NCBI GenBank assembly: GCA_021205695.1
Contig: JAJPXB010000047.1
Span: 62,001 to 126,000, forward strand
DNA from: Clostridiales bacterium
Lineage (GTDB): Bacteria; Bacillota; Clostridia; Oscillospirales; Oscillospiraceae
Reading direction: 5' to 3'
Length of the DNA stretch: 64,000 bases
A program made the translations under genes and the position numbers. This document shows, piece after piece, positions 19,684 through 29,776 of this stretch. The notes under the pieces are model-generated. The model did no database searches. It was not told the origin of the DNA and saw nothing but the letters and a program-made list of their open reading frames with translations. Numbering within the stretch: position 1 is the first letter of the stretch; each line of letters opens with the position of its first letter.

Positions 19684-21431
19684 TTCTGCAGGCGCTGACC
19701 GAATATTATGACGCCCTGCTGGACCGGGGGGAAATCTCCCCGCCCGGCTGGGACGATGCCGCCAAGGTCAGCTTTGGCCTGGAGCTGGCAAAGGATGGGA
19801 CGCTGGTGCAGGTGATTCCCTATCAGCGAACGGTGCAGCAGGGAAAAAAGGAAAAGCTGCTGACCAATCGGCTGATGCGCGTCCCCGCCCATGTAAAGCG
19901 AACGGTAGGGATCGCCGCGAATTTTCTGTGTGATACCAGTTCTTATCTCCTGGGGGCGGATGCCAAAGGAAAGCCGAAACGCTCCATAGAATGTTTTCTG
20001 GACTGTAAAGAGCTGCATCAGCGTCTGCTGACGGGTGTAGACACCCCGGCGGCCCGGGCGATCCTGGCCTTTTTTGACTGCTGGCAGCCGGAACAGGCCG
20101 CCGCCCATCCACTGCTGTCGCCCATCTGGAAGGACCTCACCGGCGGAGCCAACCTGATTTTCTGCTTTGGTATGGAGCCGGTGACTGCGGACGCCGCCAT
20201 CTGCCGGGCATGGCAGCAGCATTATAGCGCCGGGGCGGAGGATGCCGAAACCGGCCAGTGCCTGGTTACCGGCGAAGTCAGCCCCATTGCCAAACTCCAT
20301 CCGTCCATCAAAGGGGTGCGGGGGGCCAGCACGATGGGGGCCTCGCTGGTCTCCTTCAACGCTCCGGCCTTTGAATCCTACGGCCACACCCAGGGCGGCA
20401 ACGCCCCCGTGGGGGAATACGCCGCCTTTGCCTACACCACCGCCCTGAACGCCCTGCTGGCGGACAACGAACACTGCCAGGTCATCGGTGATACCACCGT
20501 GGTCTGCTGGGCACAGCACGGGGAACCGGCCTATCAGTCTGTAGGCATGATGGGGCTGTTTGGCGCGGCTCCGGGCATTGATGACCGTGACCTGTCCGCC
20601 GCGCTGCACAAGCTGGCACAGGGAGAACCCATTTCCTGGGACAATGTGACCCTTTCTCCGGAGGAGCATTTCTACTTCCTGGGCCTTGCCCCCAATGCGG
20701 CCCGGCTGTCGGTGCGGTTCTTCCTCCGGGACAGCTTCGGCAGCTTCATGGAGCATCTGGAGCAGCACTACCGCGACATTGCCATCATTCGCCCCGCCTA
20801 TGACACCCGGGAAAATATTCCGCTGTGGCAGCTGCTCAACGAGACGGTGAACCAGAACAGCCGAACCAAGTCCGCCTCCCCCCAGTTGACCGGCGATGTG
20901 CTCCGGGCGATTCTCAGCGGCGCGCCCTATCCCGCCACCCTCCTCAACGGCGCGGAGCTGCGCATTCGGGCGGAGCGGGAGGTCGCCCGGGGCCGTGCGG
21001 CTATCATCAAGGCGTATTACCTGCGCTTTTCCCACCCAGACTGTCCAAAGGAGATTTTACAGATGGAACTGAACGAAACCAGCACCAACGTGGCCTATAC
21101 CCTGGGTCGGATGTTCTCCGTCTATGAGCAGATCCAGCAGGCGGCCAACCCCAACATCAACGCTACCATCAAAGATAAGTGTTTCAACGCCGCCTCCGCT
21201 ACCCCCGCCACGGTGTTCCCCCTGCTGGGCAATCTGGCGGCCAAGCACCAGCGGGTGCTGGCCCGGGACAGCAAGGGTGCGGCGGTCAATCTGGAGCGGA
21301 AGCTGCAATCCCTCTCCACCATTATCGGGGACGCATATCCCACCCGGCTGAACCTGCAGCAGCAGGGTTCCTTCCAGCTGGGCTACTACTTCGAGAATCA
21401 GGCCCGTTATCAGAAAAAGGAGGAAAAGTAA
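19680..21431 (+). CDS. cas8c: type I-C CRISPR-associated protein Cas8c/Csd1
   Basis: MILQALTEYYDALLDRGEISPPGWDDAAKVSFGLEL; position between cas5 and cas7. Confidence 0.95.
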   Translation: MILQALTEYYDALLDRGEISPPGWDDAAKVSFGLELAKDGTLVQVIPYQRTVQQGKKEKLLTNRLMRVPAHVKRTVGIAANFLCDTSSYLLGADAKGKPKRSIECFLDCKELHQRLLTGVDTPAARAILAFFDCWQPEQAAAHPLLSPIWKDLTGGANLIFCFGMEPVTADAAICRAWQQHYSAGAEDAETGQCLVTGEVSPIAKLHPSIKGVRGASTMGASLVSFNAPAFESYGHTQGGNAPVGEYAAFAYTTALNALLADNEHCQVIGDTTVVCWAQHGEPAYQSVGMMGLFGAAPGIDDRDLSAALHKLAQGEPISWDNVTLSPEEHFYFLGLAPNAARLSVRFFLRDSFGSFMEHLEQHYRDIAIIRPAYDTRENIPLWQLLNETVNQNSRTKSASPQLTGDVLRAILSGAPYPATLLNGAELRIRAEREVARGRAAIIKAYYLRFSHPDCPKEILQMELNETSTNVAYTLGRMFSVYEQIQQAANPNINATIKDKCFNAASATPATVFPLLGNLAAKHQRVLARDSKGAAVNLERKLQSLSTIIGDAYPTRLNLQQQGSFQLGYYFENQARYQKKEEK

Positions 21432-21432
21432 A

Positions 21433-22332
21433 ATGTCTGAATCCATCAAAAACCGCTATGAATTTGTCATCCTGTTCGACGTGGAGAACGGCAACCCCAA
21501 CGGCGACCCCGACGCTGGCAATATGCCCCGGGTAGACCCGGAGACCGGCTACGGCCTGGTCACCGACGTGTGCCTGAAGCGGAAGATTCGCAACTACGTG
21601 GAGACTGCCAAAGAGGACGTCCCTGGCTACCGCATCTACATTAAGGACAGCGTCCCTTTGAACCGTAGCGACGCTGAGGCTCTTGACAAGCTGGGCTACA
21701 AAGGCGTGGATGAAAAGGGACTAAAGGACGCCAAGAAGAAGGACCCCACCTTGGATATGAAAGTCCGTGACTTCATGTGTCAGAATTTCTACGATATTCG
21801 GACTTTCGGCGCAGTGATGACCACCTTCGTCAAGGGTAATCTGAACTGCGGACAGGTTCGCGGGCCGGTACAGTTAAGCTTTGCCCGTTCCGTGGACCCC
21901 ATCGTGCCCCAGGAGGTCACCATCACCCGTGTGGCCATCACCACCGAGGCCGACGCCGAGCGGAAGGGTACCGAGATGGGACGGAAATACATCGTCCCCT
22001 ACGCCCTCTACCGGGCGGAGGGTTATATCTCCGCAAACCTGGCTCGCAAGACCACCGGCTTCTCTGAGGAGGACCTGTCCCTGCTGTGGGAAGCTATCCT
22101 GAATATGTTTGAGACCGACCACTCCGCAGCACGGGGCAAAATGGCCGTCCGCAAGTTGATTATCTTCAAGCACGATACCGAGCTGGGCTGCGCCCCCGCC
22201 TACAAGCTGTTTGACACTGTCCAGGTCTGCCGCAAAAACCCCGATGCTCCCGCCCGGGCCTATGGAGATTACACTGTTGTGGTGGACGCTGCTGCCCTGC
22301 CTGCCGGAGTGACCTGCACGGAGTTGGCCTGA
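21433..22332 (+). CDS. cas7: type I-C CRISPR-associated protein Cas7/Csd2
   Basis: NRYEFVILFDVENGNPNGDPDAGNMPRVDPETGYGLVTDVCLKRKIRNYV. Confidence 0.96.
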   Translation: MSESIKNRYEFVILFDVENGNPNGDPDAGNMPRVDPETGYGLVTDVCLKRKIRNYVETAKEDVPGYRIYIKDSVPLNRSDAEALDKLGYKGVDEKGLKDAKKKDPTLDMKVRDFMCQNFYDIRTFGAVMTTFVKGNLNCGQVRGPVQLSFARSVDPIVPQEVTITRVAITTEADAERKGTEMGRKYIVPYALYRAEGYISANLARKTTGFSEEDLSLLWEAILNMFETDHSAARGKMAVRKLIIFKHDTELGCAPAYKLFDTVQVCRKNPDAPARAYGDYTVVVDAAALPAGVTCTELA

Positions 22333-22336
22333 TCTC

Positions 22337-22990
22337 ATGCGGGAGGAGGATTATCTGCCCCTCTCCGGCATCCAGCACTTCGTTTTCTGCCGCCGCCAGT
22401 GGGCACTCATCCACCTGGAGCAGCAGTGGGCGGAGAACCTCCGCACCACGGAAGGGGAGCTGCTCCACAAGAACGCCCACGACGCCGAGCAGCGCATCCT
22501 CCGGGGCGATCTGTTGACAGTGCGCGCCATGCGGGTTCATTCCGCCCGGCTGGGTCTCTCCGGGGAATGTGACGTGGTGGAGTTCCGGTGTTCGGAGGAA
22601 GGAGTACCGCTGGCGGATACCAAAGGGCTATGGCTTCCCTACCCCGTGGAGTACAAGCGGGGCCGGGCCAAGCCCACCGCCTGCGATGAGGCCCAGCTCT
22701 GTGCCCAGGCCATGTGCCTGGAGGAGATGCTGTGCTGCACCGTTTCGGAAGGTGCGCTGTTCTACGGGCAGCCCCGTCGGCGTCAAGAGGTGGCCTTCAC
22801 ACCGGAGCTGCGTGCCTTGGTGGAGAACGCCGCAGAGGAGATGCACCAGCTGTTTCAGCGGGGGTACACGCCCAGGAGCAAGCCCACCAAGGGATGCAAC
22901 GCCTGCTCACTGAAAGATCTGTGCCTGCCCGGCCTGACCAAAGGCCCCAGCGTGTCGGACTACCTGAGAGGGGGGCTGAATGAGCCGTGA
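22337..22990 (+). CDS. cas4: CRISPR-associated protein Cas4
   Basis: LSGIQHFVFCRRQWALIHLEQQW; C-terminal cysteine cluster CNACSLKDLCLP. Confidence 0.95.
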   Translation: MREEDYLPLSGIQHFVFCRRQWALIHLEQQWAENLRTTEGELLHKNAHDAEQRILRGDLLTVRAMRVHSARLGLSGECDVVEFRCSEEGVPLADTKGLWLPYPVEYKRGRAKPTACDEAQLCAQAMCLEEMLCCTVSEGALFYGQPRRRQEVAFTPELRALVENAAEEMHQLFQRGYTPRSKPTKGCNACSLKDLCLPGLTKGPSVSDYLRGGLNEP

Positions 22991-24018
22991 GACATCTGCT
23001 GAACACGCTGTTCGTCACAATTGAGGACGCCTACGCCAGCCTTGACGGGGAAAATGTGGTGATTCACCAGGGGGATGTGACTCTGGGCAGGTTCCCACTG
23101 CACATTTTGGAGGGCATTTTCCTGTTTACCTACCCAGGTGCCTCTCCTGCTCTGATGGGTAAATGTGCCAAAGAAAACGTAAACCTGGTTTTTCTGACCC
23201 CCAAGGGACGGTTTCTGGCCCGTACCTGCGGCATGAGCCAGGGCAACGTGCTGCTTCGCCGCACCCAGTACCGGGCGGCGGATGACCCGCTGCAAAGCTG
23301 CCGCATCGCCCGGAATATGATCTTCGGCAAGCTGAGCAATGCTCGGCAGGTGCTGGATCGCGCTCGCCGGGATCACAGTCCCAGACTTGACGCAAAGCGA
23401 TTCCAGGCCGTTTCCGATCAGATCCGGGGGCTGCTGCCCCAGGTACTGGAGGAAAGCTCCCTGGACTCCCTGCGGGGCTTAGAGGGGGCGGGGGCCAACG
23501 GGTATTTTGGCCTGTTCGACGACATGATTTTGCGTAGCAAGGACGTATTTTTCTTTCACGGACGGAGCCGCCGCCCGCCCCTGGATCGGGTCAACGCTCT
23601 GCTGTCATTTGTCTATACTATGTTGGGCAACGAGTGCGCCTCCGCGTTGGAAACGGTGGGCCTGGACGCCTATGTAGGGTTCCTCCACCGGGATCGCCCC
23701 GGTCGAACCTCTCTGGCGCAGGATCTGCTGGAGGAGCTACGGCCCTGCATGGCGGATCGCTTCGTGCTGACCCTCATCAATAATCAGGAGATCTCCGAGA
23801 AGGACTTTGAAGAGCAGGAAAACGGCGCCGTTTTTCTGACAGGTGAGGGCCGCAAGAAGGTTCAGCGGGCCTGGCAGGAGCGGAAGCAGGTGGTCATCGT
23901 TCACCCGTTCCTGAAGGAAAAGCTGCCCTGGGGCCTGGTGCCCTATGTGCAGGCGCTGTTACTGGCCCGGTATCTCCGCGGCGATTTGGACGGTTATCCG
24001 CCGTTTCTATGGAAGTGA
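22987..24018 (+). CDS. cas1: CRISPR-associated endonuclease Cas1 (type I-C)
   Basis: RHLLNTLFVTIEDAYASLDGENVVIHQGDVTLGRFPLHILEGIFLFTYPGASPALM; GTG start overlapping the cas4 stop. Confidence 0.95.
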   Translation: MRHLLNTLFVTIEDAYASLDGENVVIHQGDVTLGRFPLHILEGIFLFTYPGASPALMGKCAKENVNLVFLTPKGRFLARTCGMSQGNVLLRRTQYRAADDPLQSCRIARNMIFGKLSNARQVLDRARRDHSPRLDAKRFQAVSDQIRGLLPQVLEESSLDSLRGLEGAGANGYFGLFDDMILRSKDVFFFHGRSRRPPLDRVNALLSFVYTMLGNECASALETVGLDAYVGFLHRDRPGRTSLAQDLLEELRPCMADRFVLTLINNQEISEKDFEEQENGAVFLTGEGRKKVQRAWQERKQVVIVHPFLKEKLPWGLVPYVQALLLARYLRGDLDGYPPFLWK

Positions 24019-24025
24019 GGCCGTT

Positions 24026-24316
24026 ATGCTTGTCGTAATCGCCTATGACGTAAACACCGAAGATTCTGCTGGGCAGCGTCGTCTGCGCAAAGTGGCAAAG
24101 CAGTGCGTTAACTACGGCCAGCGGGTGCAAAACTCCGTGTTTGAGTGCTCGCTGGACGCTGCTCAGTATCGCTTGCTCAAGGCAAAGCTCTGTGATATCA
24201 TAGACACAGAGCGAGACAGCCTTCGGTTTTATAATCTTGGAAACAACTACCACAAACGGGTCGAGCATTTCGGAGCCAAGGGCGGTTATGACGCCGCCGG
24301 CCCGCTAATCCTCTGA
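24026..24316 (+). CDS. cas2: CRISPR-associated endonuclease Cas2
   Basis: MLVVIAYDVNTEDSAGQRRLRKVAKQCVNYGQRVQNSVFEC. Confidence 0.95.
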   Translation: MLVVIAYDVNTEDSAGQRRLRKVAKQCVNYGQRVQNSVFECSLDAAQYRLLKAKLCDIIDTERDSLRFYNLGNNYHKRVEHFGAKGGYDAAGPLIL

Positions 24317-24494
24317 TCCCCGGGCGCGAACGGCAAGCAAGCATAAAAATCCCGCTCTGTTCGCGCGGGTCAAACGGTCAAATTGCACCGGTTTCAGGAC
24401 TTTTTTACCTGTTGCCGTGTGCAGTGTCCCCGCTTGACTGTTTATTTGTCGCAAAAATACGCAATAAGACGAGTGCTTTTTGTGCATTTTTGCT

Positions 24495-27400
24495 GTCGCT
24501 CCCCGTGAGGGGAGCGTGGATTGAAATTCTTGTGGATAGATATCCTAAAGTACGGGTAATTAGGTCGCTCCCCGTGAGGGGAGCGTGGATTGAAATATGC
24601 GGGTTGCTTTTGGTGGTCGTTTATGGTTTGGTCGCTCCCCGTGAGGGGAGCGTGGATTGAAATCTGATTTCTCAGGTCGTGGAATACGGCCAGAGCGGTG
24701 TCGCTCCCCGTGAGGGGAGCGTGGATTGAAATTCCAGCTTCTACTTTATATAGTGGTTCTATTAGGTCGCTCCCCGTGAGGGGAGCGTGGATTGAAATAT
24801 GTTCTTTGGAATAGTCTGGAGTCGAAAAATATGTCGCTCCCCGTGAGGGGAGCGTGGATTGAAATTGTTTATTTTGGCTCTTCTGACACTACTTCTACGT
24901 CGCTCCCCGTGAGGGGAGCGTGGATTGAAATTCCAAGGTGGCTCTGATCTGCAACCTGTCCGACGTCGCTCCCCGTGAGGGGAGCGTGGATTGAAATAGA
25001 ACCTTGTTATCAAGGTAGAAACCCCTGAAAGTCGCTCCCCGTGAGGGGAGCGTGGATTGAAATAGAACGCTAAGACCGGATGAAATCAGCGTCAGAGTCG
25101 CTCCCCGTGAGGGGAGCGTGGATTGAAATATGGGGCGGCGGCAGAAAAGCCCCGGCACAGGCTCCGGTCGCTCCCCGTGAGGGGAGCGTGGATTGAAATC
25201 GGAATGAAGCTGGTGGCGGCTCTCTGGGGGTATCGTCGCTCCCCGTGAGGGGAGCGTGGATTGAAATACGGCATGGAGCCTTGATGAACGGATGATGTCC
25301 CCCAGTCGCTCCCCGTGAGGGGAGCGTGGATTGAAATAAGCTCCGTTTTGTTCACATTTCCATCTTGCCATGTCGCTCCCCGTGAGGGGAGCGTGGATTG
25401 AAATATGCCGATTAAAGAGACAGATTCGGTAAAAGGCCGTCGCTCCCCGTGAGGGGAGCGTGGATTGAAATAAAACCGGACACGCTATGTCCGGTCAAGT
25501 AGACCGGTCGCTCCCCGTGAGGGGAGCGTGGATTGAAATATTGGAGGTACAAACAAATGAAAAAGTCAACTGGTCGCTCCCCGTGAGGGGAGCGTGGATT
25601 GAAATCAGAACGCATATAAAGCACCGATGAAAAAGGAGGCGTCGCTCCCCGTGAGGGGAGCGTGGATTGAAATAATGAAAATCCAAAGGGACGCAATGTC
25701 GGGGACGTCGCTCCCCGTGAGGGGAGCGTGGATTGAAATAGGACGCTAAGACCGGATGAAATCAGCGTCAGAGTCGCTCCCCGTGAGGGGAGCGTGGATT
25801 GAAATAAAAGCAGAACGGACGGACGGCGCAACAGCCGGGGTCGCTCCCCGTGAGGGGAGCGTGGATTGAAATAGGGACGATTGACCAAAGACCCGGAGCT
25901 GAGACGTCGCTCCCCGTGAGGGGAGCGTGGATTGAAATAAAGTCACCCCCTCATAATATGAATATGAGTAATGTCGCTCCCCGTGAGGGGAGCGTGGATT
26001 GAAATCGTCTCGGTATAGATGATGTCGATGATTACCTTGGTCGCTCCCCGTGAGGGGAGCGTGGATTGAAATAACCCGTGTGGCCCGGAATTGCTGGGCC
26101 ACCTCCTGTCGCTCCCCGTGAGGGGAGCGTGGATTGAAATTATCCGGGTGATTGATAGCGGCTATTAGCATAATCGTCGCTCCCCGTGAGGGGAGCGTGG
26201 ATTGAAATTCCTTTGCGATAGTCCAGGTAAAGCAGAGCTTTGGTCGCTCCCCGTGAGGGGAGCGTGGATTGAAATATAGTCCATGCTCCCATAGATTTCA
26301 ACCGCCTCGTCGCTCCCCGTGAGGGGAGCGTGGATTGAAATTCTCCGTCTTTTCTTTTGCGATAGTCCAGGTAAAGCGTCGCTCCCCGTGAGGGGAGCGT
26401 GGATTGAAATTCCGGGCGCTGGAGCGGGACAAGCGCAGCGGCCAGGTCGCTCCCCGTGAGGGGAGCGTGGATTGAAATAATTTCAGGGCGGACTGCATCT
26501 CCCGCACCTGGGCGTCGCTCCCCGTGAGGGGAGCGTGGATTGAAATAGCGGGACGCCGGATGTTGTGTTGACTCCTCGGCGTCGCTCCCCGTGAGGGGAG
26601 CGTGGATTGAAATCGGAATCGTGCTTAAATGTTGCCAAAATGCAGAAGTCGCTCCCCGTGAGGGGAGCGTGGATTGAAATTCGGCCCGGAGGAGGCCCTG
26701 GAATGGGGCTTCGCGTCGCTCCCCGTGAGGGGAGCGTGGATTGAAATCCCCTGTCCGCCCAACGCTCCACCACGGCCCGGGTCGCTCCCCGTGAGGGGAG
26801 CGTGGATTGAAATAGCGTGCTGGCGCTCATTGCCCGATTTTGGTCAAGTCGCTCCCCGTGAGGGGAGCGTGGATTGAAATTGCGAGGCGGAGCGACGCGG
26901 GAACAAGTACACCGTCGCTCCCCGTGAGGGGAGCGTGGATTGAAATGTCCGTGGGGGCCTTGTTAAAGCGCTCCAGCGCGTCGCTCCCCGTGAGGGGAGC
27001 GTGGATTGAAATTGCGAGGCGGAGCGACGCGGGAACAAGTACACCGTCGCTCCCCGTGAGGGGAGCGTGGATTGAAATTGGATCAGCTGGGAATCCGCCC
27101 CGCTGACGCCACGTCGCTCCCCGTGAGGGGAGCGTGGATTGAAATCCTGGCGGACGATTCCAACGCCACCATATATGCGTCGCTCCCCGTGAGGGGAGCG
27201 TGGATTGAAATCTGGGATGAGCCCCAGAATGAGTACGACCAGAAGGCGTCGCTCCCCGTGAGGGGAGCGTGGATTGAAATTTATATGATGTGTACAATTC
27301 GCAAGGCATTAACGTCGCTCCCCGTGAGGGGAGCGTGGATTGAAATCTCTACCCCGCCCCTGGCGGCGCATGAACCGCCCGTCGCTCCCCGTGAGGGGAG

Positions 27401-27615
27401 CGTGGATTGAAATGTGCTATAATGGGGGGACTATAGGGGGGATTATATAGTCGCTCCCCGTGAGGGGAGCGTGGATTGAAATTTCCCGGCGTTTCCCGGC
27501 GGCGTGGGGGGTCGGCGTCGCTCCCCGTGAGGGGAGCGTGGATTGAAATATAGTCCATGCTCCCATAGATTTCAACCGCCTCGTCGCTCCCCGTGAGGGG
27601 AGCGTGGATTGAAAG
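24495..27615 (+). CRISPR. type I-C CRISPR array, 47 repeats and 46 spacers
   Basis: 33-bp repeat GTCGCTCCCCGTGAGGGGAGCGTGGATTGAAAT counted by eye at 47 positions; terminal repeat ends GAAAG; spacers about 33-37 nt. Confidence 0.98.
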
Positions 27616-27744
27616 TCAAAGCAACATCAGCAGTTCTGCGTTCGTCGCGTGAAGGCAAGGGAACCCGTGCCTGCCAGCACCATAGATGCTCTCCCTAAAT
27701 GATAGCAATCAACGTCCTTTCCACTTTTGCTTTATTTTCAAAAA

Positions 27745-28035
27745 ACGGGGGTATCGCACGTCATGACATCCCCATACCTGCGATAAAGCTGCCACACCCG
27801 AAGGACGTGCCTTGCGCTGTGGCAGATTTTTTACAGGTCGAATAGCAGACTGCCCACGGTAAGCAGACTGGTGTTCGACGCATCTAATGACAACAAGTCC
27901 ACATACTTGTGCTGTTGGGAGTAGGCTTCCACAGGAGCCGTATTCCCTCGGAGAGCGCACGAGCCTGACTATAGGAAAGGATACCGCCGCCGTTCCAACG
28001 GGATGGTGGTGAGTAAATTCGCCCTTCGGGATAAA
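27745..28035 (+). ncRNA. candidate structured RNA immediately downstream of the CRISPR array
   Basis: Stems TATCGCA/TGCGATA, CTGCCACA/TGTGGCAG, GTCGAA/TTCGAC, ACAAGT/ACTTGT, CCGTT/AACGG extended with G-U pairs, and CCTTCGGG. Confidence 0.45.
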
Positions 28036-28290
28036 AAGAAAAGCACTCCGATTTTCCGGAACGCTCTTGATTTCAAACGTGCTTCTGCCGTATAAGATAA
28101 TACAATGTCTCAAGCTCCATCACAGCGGCAATTCTAAAAGCTTTCTCCAAAACTCCTCCCTGAATGAGGCTTTACATCCTGAACCTCCGTCCCTTCACGC
28201 GATCTCTGTGCTGCACTTCCTCCATGCGGGGCTTTGCTTGTGATAGTTTCTTATCATCCTCAGATGCCCTGCCCCCAGCGCGATCTCTTC

Positions 28291-28319
28291 TTGATTTATT
28301 CACGCTCTTTTGCTATACT
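28291..28319 (+). promoter_or_regulatory. candidate promoter
   Basis: TTGATT-17-TATACT upstream of the 28371 ORF. Confidence 0.55.
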
Positions 28320-28370
28320 GCTGAGTAGAACCTGATACCTGACTCATGTACTGAGAGAGGAGCGTGCTCT

Positions 28371-28634
28371 ATGAATCGCAGAATGTACTCCCGAGGCAGA
28401 GGCGGCGGCTTTGGCGGCGGCCCTGGAGGTGGCCCCGGCGGCGGCCCGGGAAGAGGCCCGGGCGGCCCCATGGGAGGCCCCAGAGGCGGTTACCGCGGAG
28501 GACGTCGGGGCGGCTTCGGCGCACCGCCTCCGCCACCCCGGCGGCGGGGCTGCCTTGGAATGGGCTGTATGCTGCCTGTGCTGTCCCTGGCCGTGGTGAT
28601 CGGCCTGGTGCTGGCCCTGGTCATCCTGGCATGA
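28371..28634 (+). CDS. small Gly/Arg/Pro-rich protein with C-terminal transmembrane helix
   Basis: MNRRMYSRGRGGGFGGGPGGG...RRRGCLGMGCMLPVLSLAVVIGLVLALVILA. Confidence 0.7.
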   Translation: MNRRMYSRGRGGGFGGGPGGGPGGGPGRGPGGPMGGPRGGYRGGRRGGFGAPPPPPRRRGCLGMGCMLPVLSLAVVIGLVLALVILA

Positions 28635-28673
28635 CAGAGATTCTGTAAGCGCCCATACACGGAACATGACAGG

Positions 28674-28695
28674 CCCCCAGGCATTTGCCTGGGGG
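28674..28695. terminator. hairpin downstream of the Gly-rich gene
   Basis: cccccaggca/tgcctggggg perfect stem. Confidence 0.55.
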
Positions 28696-28706
28696 CGCAC
28701 TCTATC

Positions 28707-28742
28707 GAAAAAGCGCAGCCCCCTCCAGAACGGAGGGGGCTG
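28707..28742 (-). terminator. Rho-independent terminator of the etf operon
   Basis: cagccccctcc/ggagggggctg 11-bp stem; T-run on the minus strand. Confidence 0.8.
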
Positions 28743-28765
28743 TTCTGCATGTGTCGGCAAACTGC

Positions 28766-29758
28766 TCAGGCTTTCTTTGCCTTGATGGCGGCGGTCAGGG
28801 CGGGGACGACCTCGAACAGGTCGCCCACGATGCCGTAGTCCGCCACGGAGAAGATGGGGGCGTCCGGGTCCTTGTTGATGGCGATGACGGTGTCGGAGCC
28901 GCTCATGCCCGCCAGGTGCTGGATGGCGCCGGAGATGCCCACGGCCACATAGATCTTGGGGGCCACCGTCTTGCCGGTCTGGCCTACCTGATGGGCGTGG
29001 GGAATCCACCCTGCGTCCACGGCGGCACGGGAAGCGCCCACTACGCCGCCCATGGCGTCGGCCAGCTCCCGCACCAGAGCGAAGTTCTCCGCGCTCTTGA
29101 GCCCGCGTCCACCGGAGACGATGACCTCGGCCTCCTCCAGGTTGACCGCCTCGGCCACCTCCTTCACCCGCTCCAGAAGCCGGACCCGGATGTTGGCGGG
29201 GTCGATGTGGATGTCCTCCCGGACGATCTCACCGGTGCGGCTACTGTCGGCCTCCGGCTTTTTGAACACGCCGGGGCGAACGGTGGACATCTGAGGCCGG
29301 TGATCGGGGCAGGAGATGGTGGCCATCAGGTTGCCCCCGAAGGCGGGACGGGTGGAGGCCAGAAGGCCGTTCTCGTCGATGTCCAGCCCGGTGCAGTCGG
29401 CGGTCAGACCGGTGTGGGCGGCGCAGGCCACCCGGGGCCCCACGTCCCGGCCGTTGTTGGTAGCGCCGTATAGGACGATAAAGGGCTGATACTTCCGAAT
29501 GAGCGCCTCTACGGCGTAGGTCTGGGCGTCGGTGTTGTAGGTTTCATACTCGTCGCCCTCCACCAGGAGGACCTTGTCCGCGCCGTAGGCGATGGCCTGC
29601 TGAGCCACGGGCTCCACGCCCTTGCCCAGGACAACGGCCACCAGCTGGCTTCCCAGCTTGTCCGCCATCATGCGGCCGGGGTTCAGCAGCTCATAGCCCA
29701 CGTTCTTGGCTGCGCCGCTGTCTGTCTCGATATAGACCCAAAGATTCTTATTTTCCAT
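28766..29758 (-). CDS. etfA: electron transfer flavoprotein subunit alpha
   Basis: [74 protein letters not shown]. Confidence 0.95.
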   Translation of the reverse strand: MENKNLWVYIETDSGAAKNVGYELLNPGRMMADKLGSQLVAVVLGKGVEPVAQQAIAYGADKVLLVEGDEYETYNTDAQTYAVEALIRKYQPFIVLYGATNNGRDVGPRVACAAHTGLTADCTGLDIDENGLLASTRPAFGGNLMATISCPDHRPQMSTVRPGVFKKPEADSSRTGEIVREDIHIDPANIRVRLLERVKEVAEAVNLEEAEVIVSGGRGLKSAENFALVRELADAMGGVVGASRAAVDAGWIPHAHQVGQTGKTVAPKIYVAVGISGAIQHLAGMSGSDTVIAINKDPDAPIFSVADYGIVGDLFEVVPALTAAIKAKKA

Positions 29759-29776
29759 AGCTGATCCCCTCCTAGC

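Noticed and set aside
24317-24494. Promoter boxes in the CRISPR leader
   Set aside because: TTGACT is visible at about 24435 but no convincing -10 at the right spacing, so not listed as a feature
24412-27558. Many ORFs with repeated SLPVRGAWIEI or FNPRSPHGER/FQSTLPSRGAT peptides
   Set aside because: Translations of the CRISPR repeat in different frames; not genes
27709-28113. 134-aa minus-strand ORF after the CRISPR array
   Set aside because: Overlaps dense RNA-like stems and shows no recognisable domain; treated as a chance frame over a likely ncRNA, though not excluded
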